Assembly: GCA_002441045.1 (NCBI GenBank)
Contig: DJWQ01000178.1
Coordinates: 1 to 31,519 of the forward strand
Source: Firmicutes bacterium UBA6226
GTDB lineage: Bacteria; Bacillota_A; Clostridia; Peptostreptococcales; Acidaminobacteraceae
Direction: 5' to 3'
Length of the DNA: 31,519 nt
This document shows, in pieces, positions 1-8,077 of this stretch. The notes beneath the pieces were generated by a model. That model saw only the letters and a list, made by a program, of their open reading frames with translations. It ran no database searches and was not told the origin of the DNA. The translations under genes were made by a program, and so were the position numbers. The stretch's first letter is position 1, and each line of letters starts with the position of its first letter.

Positions 1-58
1 TGGAAGCACGCAAAAGCTGAGTTTATATCTAAATAGCCTTTGGTTATTGGGAGGTAAT

Positions 59-658
59 ATGTATCACATTAGTCAAGATGTTCGATCTAAGGCATCTGCA
101 AAGTCTATTTCGACTGCATTAATGCGACTGATTGAAACACAAACTATATCAGAGATTAAAATTATAGACTTGGTAAAAGAAGCAGGTGTTGGTCGCGCTA
201 CTTTTTATAGATGCTTTGACACAATTGACGACGTTATACGTTATATTTGTGATGAAACTTATATCGCGTGTGGTATCTCACTTAAGTCTCACTTGGATAT
301 GTCTAAAGATTACCGTCTAGATGAAACCTTTATTAAACCTTTTCTATTATTTTGGGAACAACATACGCATGTGGTGAGGCTTATCATTAAAACGGATAAA
401 ATAGGATTGTTTAACGCTGCATTTAATCAAATGCTCAAACTACTTATAACCCAATATCCAGAGGTTAATATTCCATATTACAACTACTATGTAGCTATGC
501 GTTCAGCCATATCCACAGCTGTTTTAATTGAGTGGGTCAATTCCAATATGGATTTAACGCCTGAGCAATTAACAAAGCTTTATCTTTCTCAAAGCACTGA
601 TGACAGTTCACTTATAGAACAATTGGTCCATAGAACTAAACATATAAAAGGCAACTAA
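59..658 (+). CDS. TetR/AcrR-family transcriptional regulator
   Basis: Predicted one-component DNA-binding repressor of about 199 residues. The first 60 residues form a TetR-type helix-turn-helix (SISTALMRLI, then IKIIDLVKEAGVGRATFYRCF, where the GVGRATFYR recognition helix is typical). The C-terminal two thirds is helical and fits a ligand-binding/dimerisation domain of the TetR_C_7 kind; the ligand cannot be read. I start it at ATG 59 because GGGAGG at 49-54 lies just upstream; a TTG at 47 is in frame but overlaps that site. The frame is open to the window edge, so a longer protein is not excluded. No target gene lies beside it on the plus strand; downstream is a bidirectional terminator and a convergent gene. 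Family call firm, role unknown. Confidence 0.88.
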   Translation: MYHISQDVRSKASAKSISTALMRLIETQTISEIKIIDLVKEAGVGRATFYRCFDTIDDVIRYICDETYIACGISLKSHLDMSKDYRLDETFIKPFLLFWEQHTHVVRLIIKTDKIGLFNAAFNQMLKLLITQYPEVNIPYYNYYVAMRSAISTAVLIEWVNSNMDLTPEQLTKLYLSQSTDDSSLIEQLVHRTKHIKGN

Positions 659-701
659 TATAAACAAAACATACGAATACATTAAACAAACCTGGATATA
701 A

Positions 702-750
702 AAAAAACCTCGAAATATGGCTCATAGATCGCCATATTTCGAGGTTTTTT
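702..750. terminator. Bidirectional intrinsic terminator between convergent genes
   Basis: A perfect 20-bp inverted repeat (702-721 against 731-750) with a 9-nt loop. The arms begin and end in A6/T6 runs, so each strand gives a GC-containing stem followed by a U-tract. It lies between the stop of the TetR gene (658) and the stop of the SLH protease gene (811) and can serve both. Confidence 0.93.
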
Positions 751-810
751 ATTGATAGCTGGTAATTACACTTTGTTGCGTTGCTTTTGTGTTTGCTAAG
801 CAGGCATTTT

Positions 811-2613
811 TTATTTTGGCAGAGTGATCTGAATCATTTCACTGCCTTCTGATTCTATATCAAAGATATAGCTCGAAACGATGATATAAATCGTACTGCC
901 TGGATCGATATCATATAGGTTAGCTGAATAAACACCTTGCCAAGAAAGATCGCCGACATCACCATAGCTGTCTTCAAAATAATACCAGGGGCCATCAGGT
1001 GAGAATGCATAGTAGACGTGATAATACCAGCCCATGCCATTGTCTTCCCAGCCAATCTCAATTTCAGAACTCGAAACAGCTCTAACATATGGCTCTGGAA
1101 CCATTCGATTCTCTATTACCTCATCGTAATACCAAGCACCGTCAAAGATGACCCCGTCAGTATAATAATATTTACCATCACCGTACAGATAGTCATAATA
1201 AAACTCGCCTTCGTAACGCTCGCCATCAGCCCAATAATAGATGCCAAAGCCTTCTTTCAATCCATCGTAAAATTCACCAACATACTTGTCACCATTGGAA
1301 TAATACATGGTTCCTTTTCCTTGAGGTACACCTCCTATGACTTCACCAATATAATAATCACCATCGTCATAGTCGATCCGTTTTTCAACTTTTAGTTTTG
1401 AAAAAGCACCCAAACTCATATTTAAGTTTGTACTTTGAAATCGTTTTACTTCATTGATTGGAATCGCTAGGTTTAAATTTTGGCCACTGATAAATTGTGC
1501 TGAAGTAATTCCTACAACCTCACCGTATAAGTTAACTAATGCACCGCCACTACTCCCTGGTGAAATTGGTGCAGAAATCTGAAGATATACTTGCCCCTCT
1601 AATGTCCTCGAACGGTTACTGATGAGCCCATCTGAAATGGTATTTTCAAGCCCAATTGGACTACCAATGGTTAAAATTTCCTCACCATTTTCAAGCAATG
1701 AAGAGTTACCAAAAACAACGACAGGCAAGCCTGAACCATTTATTTTTAAAACTGCAACGTCTCTATCTGCATCATAAGCATATAAAGAAAGCACATCATA
1801 TGATTTTTCATCAACAAACTTAACCGTAATCTTGCTTGCACCTTCTACTACATGGAAGTTAGTAAATATCTTTCCACTTGCATCAACATTCATGCCACTG
1901 CCAGTACCCAGTAAATCGCCATTTGCATCAAAAGTCTCAATATAGACAACTGCTGGACTAACAAGTTTGGAAATATCCGATGGCTTTAGTTCAACTTTAG
2001 ATGTATTTTCACCTTCAAATTTTGTGAAAGTATTGGTTACCAAAACCATTGCATGTTCTCTCGTTGCATTGCCCTTTGGAGAGACATTATTTCCACCAGT
2101 TCCATTTAGTATACCTTCATGATTCATAAAAGCTACTGCTTCGGTTGCATACGAAGCTATGGAAGCACTGTCTGCAAAATTGACTGTATATGGGCCACTG
2201 ATGGCACTTGGCATCGCAATTTTTAAACACTTATAAAACATCACTGCGATTTGCTCTCTCGTAATATTCGCATTTGGTGAAAATTGATTTGCTGATGTCC
2301 CAGAAATGATACCAACTTGATATGCTTTTAAAACCTCTGGATTTGATGTGTCATTAAACGGATTTTGAATCGTTACGTTTACAGTCTCTCCGCTTAGTTT
2401 TTCGTAGAGCTTAATAATCATTTCTGCAAACTCTTCTCGAGTAATGTTGGTTTGATAATTTGAAAGTAAATCCGCTGGAATCAGCTCTAATGATTTTCCC
2501 GTTTCTATAAAATTTTGAGACCAAGAGCTTGGCTCAGCATATGCTTGGGATGACGATAAGGTAAAAAATATAACCAGTGCTACTAAGTATTTTAAGACTT
2601 GTTTTTTTTGCAT
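811..2613 (-). CDS. Secreted SLH-domain trypsin-like (HtrA-type) protease with MORN repeats and a FN3-like C-terminus
   Basis: A 600-residue cell-surface protein. Residues 1-26 are a signal peptide ending SQAYA. Residues about 30-200 hold three SLH repeats (ITREEFAEMI, ITREQIAVMF, ATREHAMVLV), which normally anchor proteins to pyruvylated secondary wall polymer. Residues about 210-390 are a chymotrypsin-fold HtrA-like domain with a visible triad: His254 (TNFHVVEG), Asp285 (DRDVAVLK) and Ser355 (SPGSSGGALVN). No PDZ domain follows. Instead residues about 419-495 carry MORN-type repeats (YIGEVIGGVPQGKGTMYY, YVGEFYDGLKEGFGIYY, YEGEFYYDYLYGDGKYY, FDGAWYYDE), and the last 95 residues look like a fibronectin type III fold. 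RBS GAGGTG precedes ATG 2613, 12 nt after the GH3 gene, so the two are probably cotranscribed. Domain calls are firm; the substrate is unknown. Confidence 0.9.
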   Translation of the reverse strand: MQKKQVLKYLVALVIFFTLSSSQAYAEPSSWSQNFIETGKSLELIPADLLSNYQTNITREEFAEMIIKLYEKLSGETVNVTIQNPFNDTSNPEVLKAYQVGIISGTSANQFSPNANITREQIAVMFYKCLKIAMPSAISGPYTVNFADSASIASYATEAVAFMNHEGILNGTGGNNVSPKGNATREHAMVLVTNTFTKFEGENTSKVELKPSDISKLVSPAVVYIETFDANGDLLGTGSGMNVDASGKIFTNFHVVEGASKITVKFVDEKSYDVLSLYAYDADRDVAVLKINGSGLPVVVFGNSSLLENGEEILTIGSPIGLENTISDGLISNRSRTLEGQVYLQISAPISPGSSGGALVNLYGEVVGITSAQFISGQNLNLAIPINEVKRFQSTNLNMSLGAFSKLKVEKRIDYDDGDYYIGEVIGGVPQGKGTMYYSNGDKYVGEFYDGLKEGFGIYYWADGERYEGEFYYDYLYGDGKYYYTDGVIFDGAWYYDEVIENRMVPEPYVRAVSSSEIEIGWEDNGMGWYYHVYYAFSPDGPWYYFEDSYGDVGDLSWQGVYSANLYDIDPGSTIYIIVSSYIFDIESEGSEMIQITLPK

Positions 2614-2625
2614 GTATTCACCTCA

Positions 2626-5046
2626 TTATTTCTTTTTAATCATAATTTTAAAACCTTTAATATAATTACCCCGTAACATTTCTAACAATCCATAACCTAT
2701 TCGATTCTTAATAAAACCATTTGACATCATCGTTAGATTTCTAAGTGTAATCTCTTTTCTAACGCTGATGATCATTTTTTTCATACCCTCATTACTTTGT
2801 TTCGCGCTTTGCTGCCACGTAATCAAATAGATCAACTGCATTAAAATCCACCCTATAAATGTATGCTTTAATTCATTGATTGGTGTATTTAAATCTATTG
2901 ACTTGGAAGTATCTAGTTCTAGCTGTGCAGCGCTTAAATACGCATTTTCTGTAAGCGAAAAAGCACCATCATAATTAGAAATATATAGTTGATCCAATGA
3001 CGAACCTTTGCCCTCTAGCATAGATATACTTGTGAGGTGATCATACGAAAACCGATCATTCGTCAATTGATTTTCGTTGATTCTTACGCACACACTAAGC
3101 GGTAAATCTTCTGAAGAAAAACCAATCAAAAGTCTGTATTCACCAGGTGGGAGATACCACACTTTCAATTCAGGGTTATATATCTGAAAAGATTCTTTAG
3201 GAATCTTCAAAGAAATCAGCTGGCTCTCACCATGCATCAAGTGAATTTTTTCAAACGCTATAAGTATTTTTTTAGCTCTATGCATCTGATTTAAAGGTGC
3301 TTCAAGATAGACTTGTACAACTGTTTTGCCATCCCTATGCCCTAGATTGCCAACCATTACAGATAGTCTCTCGTTTTCCTCGCTATACATCGCATCGTAA
3401 ACATCAAATGTCGTATAACTCAATCCATGTCCAAATGGGTATTCTATATTGCCTTCAAATCGATCATAGAATCGATAACCGATATAGATTGACTCTTTAT
3501 AGATCACATTCTTCCCATCACCAAAGCTAACGTTACTTTCTAAAGGAAAGGTTTCTGCAAGTTTGCCGCTTGGATTGATGTCACCAAAAAGTATATCAAC
3601 CATAGCATCTGCGCCTGCTTGTCCGCCTAAATAACCTTCCACAATGGCTGAGACATCATTCTTCCAAGGCATAACAACAGGCGCACCATTGCTTAAACAG
3701 ATAACCACTTTGGTACTGTGTTTTTTTACCTCTTCTATTAATTTCAAATGATGATCGGGTAAACTTAATGTATCTCGATCAAACCCTTCTGATTCATACG
3801 CTTCGGTCAGTCCTATAAAAAGGCAAACTACGTCCGAAGATTGACAGATTTCCTTTATTTTATCACATTCATCAAGATTGGATAAATCAGACTTAAAACC
3901 TATATGATGATTGATTAGATCTTTATTCTCTACCTTTTGAATCAAACACGCTAGCGCATGATCAATTTCTGTTGGAACGATAAAAGAGCTGCCACTGCCC
4001 TGATACCTTGGATGCTCAATAAATTCGCCCAAAACACCTATTTTCTGCCGCTTTGAAAGTGGCAAAATACCATCATTTTTAAGTAAGACAATTCCTTCAG
4101 AAGCAATTTTCTTAGCTAACCCATGATGTTCTTTGTACATAGTGCTTGTATTTAGTTTATCTTTAATTTGTTGGTTATCCTGAAACTTTAATAGTAAACT
4201 TAATATTCTAAGTACAGCATTATCTAGAATTTCTACTGATAAAGTATTATGCTCTATTGCACTTAAAATCAATTGATAGCTTTCATCAGTAGCACCAGGC
4301 ATTTCGACATCTTGACCATTGATCAAACCTAAAACTCTATCATTTGTTGCACCCCAATCTGTAATAAGTGTCCCCTTAAACCCCCACTCTTTACGCAACA
4401 CTTCATTTAAAAGCCATTCATTTTCACTGCAGTAATAACCATTTAGTCGATTATAAGCACACATCACCGTATCCGGTTCAGCCTTCTTAACGACCTCTTC
4501 AAACGCTTTAAGATAAACTTCTCTTAACGCGCGCTCATCCACTACAGCATTAACGATCATACGTCTGGTCTCTTGGTTATTTACAGCAAAATGCTTCAGT
4601 GAAGTCCCAATATTTTGAGATTGAACCCCTTTGCACCAAGCAATCGCCAATTCAGAAGTTAAATGTGGATCTTCGGAAAAATATTCGAAGTTCCTTCCAC
4701 ATAAGGGGGAACGCTTCATATTGATCCCAGGACCAAGTAAAACTTGAACATTTTGATCTAAGCATTCTTTACCTAGTGCAACGCCCATTTCATAAATCAA
4801 TTCTGGATTCCAAGTTGCGCCAAGAAGACTTGCAGTAGGAAAACAAGTTGCAGGCTGACTTGATTGAATACCCAGATGATCACTTCCATCAAACTGTTTC
4901 CTTAAACCATGTGGGCCATCAGAGACATTGATTGCATTTATGCCTAGCCTCGGAATGCCTTGAACTTCCCAAAAACTCTTGCCAACGCATAGTTTTGCCT
5001 TTTCTTCTAGAGTTAATGATTTTAACAATTTTTCTGCCGTTTCCAT
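2626..5046 (-). CDS. Glycoside hydrolase family 3 beta-glucosidase-type enzyme
   Basis: An 806-residue cytoplasmic GH3 enzyme (no signal peptide) that would remove terminal beta-linked sugars, most likely glucose, from imported oligosaccharides. The N-terminal barrel has the KHFAVNNQE and CAYNRLNG motifs and the nucleophile Asp in LITDWGA (Asp230 from this start). The second domain has the ESEGFDRDTLSLP motif that contributes the acid/base Glu. The barrel-first order, the later FGHGLSYTTF motif and the FN3-like C-terminal region separate it from NagZ-type GH3. A basic, helical tail of about 75 residues ends the protein, as in some clostridial GH3s. ATG 5046 is chosen over an ATG 18 nt upstream because GGGAGG lies between the two. 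It is followed after 12 nt by the SLH protease gene. Exact sugar specificity cannot be read. Confidence 0.9.
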   Translation of the reverse strand: METAEKLLKSLTLEEKAKLCVGKSFWEVQGIPRLGINAINVSDGPHGLRKQFDGSDHLGIQSSQPATCFPTASLLGATWNPELIYEMGVALGKECLDQNVQVLLGPGINMKRSPLCGRNFEYFSEDPHLTSELAIAWCKGVQSQNIGTSLKHFAVNNQETRRMIVNAVVDERALREVYLKAFEEVVKKAEPDTVMCAYNRLNGYYCSENEWLLNEVLRKEWGFKGTLITDWGATNDRVLGLINGQDVEMPGATDESYQLILSAIEHNTLSVEILDNAVLRILSLLLKFQDNQQIKDKLNTSTMYKEHHGLAKKIASEGIVLLKNDGILPLSKRQKIGVLGEFIEHPRYQGSGSSFIVPTEIDHALACLIQKVENKDLINHHIGFKSDLSNLDECDKIKEICQSSDVVCLFIGLTEAYESEGFDRDTLSLPDHHLKLIEEVKKHSTKVVICLSNGAPVVMPWKNDVSAIVEGYLGGQAGADAMVDILFGDINPSGKLAETFPLESNVSFGDGKNVIYKESIYIGYRFYDRFEGNIEYPFGHGLSYTTFDVYDAMYSEENERLSVMVGNLGHRDGKTVVQVYLEAPLNQMHRAKKILIAFEKIHLMHGESQLISLKIPKESFQIYNPELKVWYLPPGEYRLLIGFSSEDLPLSVCVRINENQLTNDRFSYDHLTSISMLEGKGSSLDQLYISNYDGAFSLTENAYLSAAQLELDTSKSIDLNTPINELKHTFIGWILMQLIYLITWQQSAKQSNEGMKKMIISVRKEITLRNLTMMSNGFIKNRIGYGLLEMLRGNYIKGFKIMIKKK

Positions 5047-5136
5047 CGTGCCTCCCATAATCAATTTAGATCAATTGACACTTTTAATTATGTATACTCC
5101 TATTCTATCAAATCCCCTTCGCTAAAACTACGATAA

Positions 5137-5183
5137 AAAATCCTGATAAAGATGATTATCATTATAATCTCTATCAGGATTTT
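5137..5183. terminator. Intrinsic terminator downstream of the MFS gene
   Basis: A 12-bp perfect inverted repeat, AAAATCCTGATA (5137-5148) against TATCAGGATTTT (5172-5183), with a 23-nt AT-rich loop. On the minus strand the stem is followed by a T6 run, which suits termination of the tetR-MFS transcript. The rest of the 5047-5267 gap holds only AT-rich leader DNA for the GH3 gene, where I see no convincing consensus promoter. Confidence 0.8.
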
Positions 5184-5267
5184 CTATTTTACTTTGCTCT
5201 CATTACATAATTTTTTTACTTGATTTCAATACTTGATCTCTTAACTTAATTCTCTGTTGATTTGAAA

Positions 5268-6884
5268 TTACTTTAAAGCAACCTTTCTCTTTTCTATGAA
5301 AAGTGTCAGCATGAAGCCTATAAGCGAAATAGCAGCAGTCATAAAGAACATTTGAGCGTAACCTTCATTTATTGTCGTTTGAAAAATAGAAGTGATTGTT
5401 TCCGCTGATTTCTCAATAGCTGGTAACACAAAAGCTTTTGCATTTGCAGGAACGACAGCATCTAAAAACTCTGTTAATCGACTAACTATGTTAGTAACAT
5501 CTGCATTTTGTAAATTTGTTAACAATTCTGGTGAAACGCTTTCACCTCCTGCTGGAAAACTCATGCCACTTGGCATAATTGCAGCAGATATATTATTCAT
5601 AACATTACCACCTGCATTGACAATAAAGCCAATCATAATATTAGGTGATACAGCTACACCCAATGATCTTATAAGAGACATAGTCGCGAGTGCACTTGCA
5701 CCGTCTTCTTTTGTCGCTTTGTTAAGAACCAGATAATTTAAAGGTGCTCCCATAGTGAAACCCACACCAACGCCCATAAATGCAAGACCGAATATAACAG
5801 ATGACCACGTCATCGCTTTTGATGCAAATAGTGCTAAAACCAAAGTGCCAATTATATTACATACAAATCCGATTCTTAAAACAAATGCACCACCCTTTTT
5901 ATCTAGTAGCTTACCACTAATTGGTGCTGCAATACCAGAAAATACCGCTAATAAAGTGACAAGATAACCACCTTTACCTGAAGCTATTTTAAGCGTATTT
6001 TCGCCAAACTGTGGTACAAATACCATTCCCATAAGACCAATCCCTGTTATAAATGCGATGCCTAATGTAAAGACCATTTGCTTTGACCCAAACAATCTGA
6101 GATTTACAATCGGATCTTGTACTTTCAATTCATATTTAATTACAAACGGTAATAATATTGCTGCGATTATTAAAAATGGCCAAACTGAGAGTGATTGTAT
6201 CGTATCGATAAAGTGGAAAAAGTTGAGGTTTGTTAGGGCATACATTAAGCTACCTACAAATCCAGCTAGAAGGATTGCACCTACGAAATCAATTGGAGAT
6301 TTTGAAGGTGTTCCCGTCGATGGAATAAATTTAGATAGCACTAAAATGATCAGTGCAATTGGCACGTTAATTAAGAAGATGACACCCCAATTTTCTAGAC
6401 CCACTAAAGATAATAAAGCACTGCCAAGTGTTGGTCCAATTATGGTGGCAACACCATAGATCATACCCACTAAGCCAAGAGCGGTTCCCCTTTTTTCTTC
6501 AGGAAAGCTTTGACCGATTACAGTGGTCGCTATAGGTAAGATACCCCCTGCACCAATGGCTTGTACCACTCTTGCAATTAGGAAAAGTGCATAACTGTCT
6601 AGGTAATTCGTTAGTCCACTGAACAGTGATCCTAGCATAAATACAGCAATACTGAAGACATAGACGCGTTTATGACCAATTCTGTCAGCCATTTTACTAG
6701 TAATTGGCATTGAAACTGCGTACATAAGCGTATAAATGGTTATCATCCAGATACCAGTTGAAGCGTCAATTCCAAAGCCATGTTGAATGACCTCTCTCGC
6801 TGGCGATACGATGCCACTATCGATCGCTCCCAAAAAGATGCCAAGTAAAAAAAGAATTAACATTAAATTATTGCCTTTTTTCAT
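5268..6884 (-). CDS. MFS exporter, DHA2 (EmrB/QacA-like, 14-TM) family
   Basis: An integral membrane proton antiporter of about 538 residues, likely exporting a toxic or amphipathic compound. Length and the regular hydrophobic helices fit the 14-helix DHA2 family. Visible motifs are IDSGIVSPAREVIQ in the first helix region (the DHA2 LDxTIVNVALP position, with an acidic residue kept), motif A as MADRIGHKRVYVF, and motif C as GVATIIGPTLGS. A roughly 90-residue loop near residues 430-500 precedes the last helix. ATG 6884 is chosen because AAAGGAG precedes it; an in-frame ATG at 6914 lies in the operator palindrome. It follows a TetR gene on the same strand, and a TGAAC-N3-GTTCA site lies directly before the RBS, so TetR control is likely. 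The exported substrate is unknown. Confidence 0.9.
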   Translation of the reverse strand: MKKGNNLMLILFLLGIFLGAIDSGIVSPAREVIQHGFGIDASTGIWMITIYTLMYAVSMPITSKMADRIGHKRVYVFSIAVFMLGSLFSGLTNYLDSYALFLIARVVQAIGAGGILPIATTVIGQSFPEEKRGTALGLVGMIYGVATIIGPTLGSALLSLVGLENWGVIFLINVPIALIILVLSKFIPSTGTPSKSPIDFVGAILLAGFVGSLMYALTNLNFFHFIDTIQSLSVWPFLIIAAILLPFVIKYELKVQDPIVNLRLFGSKQMVFTLGIAFITGIGLMGMVFVPQFGENTLKIASGKGGYLVTLLAVFSGIAAPISGKLLDKKGGAFVLRIGFVCNIIGTLVLALFASKAMTWSSVIFGLAFMGVGVGFTMGAPLNYLVLNKATKEDGASALATMSLIRSLGVAVSPNIMIGFIVNAGGNVMNNISAAIMPSGMSFPAGGESVSPELLTNLQNADVTNIVSRLTEFLDAVVPANAKAFVLPAIEKSAETITSIFQTTINEGYAQMFFMTAAISLIGFMLTLFIEKRKVALK

Positions 6885-6900
6885 AAATTTCTCCTTTAAG

Positions 6901-6913
6901 TGAACATTGTTCA
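6901..6913. promoter_or_regulatory. Candidate TetR operator upstream of the MFS gene
   Basis: Palindrome TGAACATTGTTCA, with TGAAC and GTTCA arms separated by 3 nt. The same arm-spacer-arm pattern occurs at 7492-7504 before the tetR gene. It lies between the tetR terminator and the MFS ribosome binding site. Confidence 0.75.
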
Positions 6914-6923
6914 TTTTGGTTCA

Positions 6924-6949
6924 AAAAAAACGCTATCGAACGATAGCTT
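6924..6949 (-). terminator. Terminator overlapping the tetR stop codon
   Basis: On the minus strand GCTATC-GTTC-GATAGC (6932-6947) is followed by G and eight T residues. The TAG stop of the tetR gene lies inside the right arm of the stem. It should end or attenuate the tetR transcript before the MFS gene. Confidence 0.75.
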
Positions 6950-7478
6950 TTAAAGCTTTTTCAAATTTATCATAGGAGTAAGTTGGCATATACGTAATCG
7001 CAATAAAATTTGCAAGTATAAACTCAGCGATTTCATTACAATCCAAGTCGATTTTTTTGTGATCGATACCTGATGCAACCATCTTACAAAATCTCTCTTG
7101 AAGCTTATACATAAAATCATCTTTGTTTGCTCTTGATTTATCTGTATAAGTTGGCTTGAAGCTTTGTGATAAAAAGATTTCATGAAAATCGTCTGTAAAG
7201 ACCTTAAAATGCGTGTAAATATGTGCCATTTTCTCATAAAACGTGAACTGCATAGAGTCAATTTCATCGATTACTTCAAAAAAAGCATTCCAATATGCAA
7301 GCATCAAGTGAATCACAATTGCTTCCTTGTTCTCAAAGTAGTTATAAACCGTTCCAATCGCAATCCCACTTCTTTTTGCGACATTACGCATGTTTAAACC
7401 TTCGTAGCCATCCTCAGCCATAATTTCTTTTGCTGCTATTTGAATTGCTTTAGATGGATCCGTAATAATTTTTGGCAT
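6933..7478 (-). CDS. TetR-family repressor of the adjacent MFS exporter
   Basis: A repressor of about 181 residues. Residues 10-55 form the TetR helix-turn-helix (IQIAAKEIMAEDGYEGLNMRNVAKRSG, then IAIGTVYNYFENKEAIV); IAIGTVYNYFENK is the typical recognition-helix region. The rest is the helical effector-binding domain. It starts at ATG 7478, where GGAGGG is well spaced; an upstream in-frame ATG at 7505 falls inside the operator. A promoter with TTGATA and TAAAAT boxes 17 nt apart reads into it, and the palindrome TGAAC-N3-GTTCA overlaps the -10 edge. The same palindrome precedes the downstream MFS gene, so the protein likely represses itself and the exporter and is released by an exporter substrate. 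The ligand is unknown. Confidence 0.9.
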   Translation of the reverse strand: MPKIITDPSKAIQIAAKEIMAEDGYEGLNMRNVAKRSGIAIGTVYNYFENKEAIVIHLMLAYWNAFFEVIDEIDSMQFTFYEKMAHIYTHFKVFTDDFHEIFLSQSFKPTYTDKSRANKDDFMYKLQERFCKMVASGIDHKKIDLDCNEIAEFILANFIAITYMPTYSYDKFEKALKAIVR

Positions 7479-7491
7479 AATCCCTCCAAAA

Positions 7492-7532
7492 TGAACTACG
7501 TTCATTTTAGCATCATTCTAAATGATTATCAA
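7492..7532 (-). promoter_or_regulatory. Promoter and operator of the tetR-MFS unit
   Basis: On the minus strand, TTGATA (7532-7527), a 17-nt spacer and TAAAAT (7509-7504) make a near-consensus promoter. The palindrome TGAAC-N3-GTTCA at 7492-7504 starts at the last base of the -10 box and would cover the transcription start, the usual geometry for TetR autorepression. Confidence 0.72.
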
Positions 7533-7539
7533 TAGATTT

Positions 7540-7944
7540 TTATGAGAATAATAAAAATTTTAATCTAGTATAGGCTGCTAGTAAATGGGCATCAATGGAC
7601 TCAACAACTTGTTCTTCATCTGCCCAAATCAACTTCGCCTCAGGATCGAATGCTAGGTCAGAACGTTTGCTCAAATCCACTGCGTATAGATCTAACATAT
7701 GGTCACTGTTGCGTTTTAATGCACAGACACCAAGCCTAATCAATTCATTGCCTTCTATTAATATACTGGATTCCTTCTTAAAGGATTTAATAATCGCACT
7801 TTCTAGTGGCCCTTCTGCATCAGTATATAGTAGTCCACATAAATCTGGATGTGCGTCCCATCCAGGTACAAACTCACTCTTTAAAAGCAGTTGTAAATGA
7901 TTGCCTTTTCTTTTGTATGGGATTAAAATAACTGTATTTGCCAT
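7540..7944 (-). CDS. Nudix-like domain protein with a degenerate Nudix box
   Basis: A 134-residue protein with the outline of a Nudix fold: a first strand ANTVILIPYKRKGNHLQLLLK, a mid-region glycine-rich turn, and a late WADEEQVVESI stretch that resembles the wxxxeEl segment of Nudix hydrolases. The catalytic box (G-x5-E-x7-RE-U-x-EE-x-GU) is poorly kept: the region reads GPLESAIIKSFKKESSILI, lacking the RE pair and most of the EE pair. It may bind rather than hydrolyse a nucleotide, or may belong to a related family. RBS AGGAGG sits 5 nt before ATG 7944. It is a single gene between the rbsK terminator and the tetR promoter. Coding status is firm; function is uncertain. Confidence 0.6.
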   Translation of the reverse strand: MANTVILIPYKRKGNHLQLLLKSEFVPGWDAHPDLCGLLYTDAEGPLESAIIKSFKKESSILIEGNELIRLGVCALKRNSDHMLDLYAVDLSKRSDLAFDPEAKLIWADEEQVVESIDAHLLAAYTRLKFLLFS

Positions 7945-8004
7945 ATAAGCCTCCTTGAATTTATTCTATAATTATTTATATCCCAATAAATTAATTTCAA
8001 ACGC

Positions 8005-8045
8005 AAAATCCTACTTTCGATCAATTGAATCAAAAGTAGGATTTT
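8005..8045. terminator. Terminator at the end of the ribokinase operon
   Basis: A 13-bp perfect inverted repeat, AAAATCCTACTTT (8005-8017) against AAAGTAGGATTTT (8033-8045), with a 15-nt loop, 32 nt after the rbsK stop. The T-run on the minus strand is only four bases, so termination may be partial. Confidence 0.75.
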
Positions 8046-8077
8046 TAATTAGTAGGCGTTCTTTTATACAATGAATT

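Noticed and set aside
1..36. Open frame ending at TAG 34-36 that could be the tail of an upstream gene
   Set aside because: Only eleven codons are visible, with no recognisable motif, and the frame used by tetR is also open here, so coding cannot be decided.
2626..5046. GH3 enzyme as NagZ for peptidoglycan recycling, given murQP in the window
   Set aside because: It is about 800 residues with the ESEGFDR motif in a second domain and a FN3-like region, typical of beta-glucosidase GH3s, and lies far from the mur genes.
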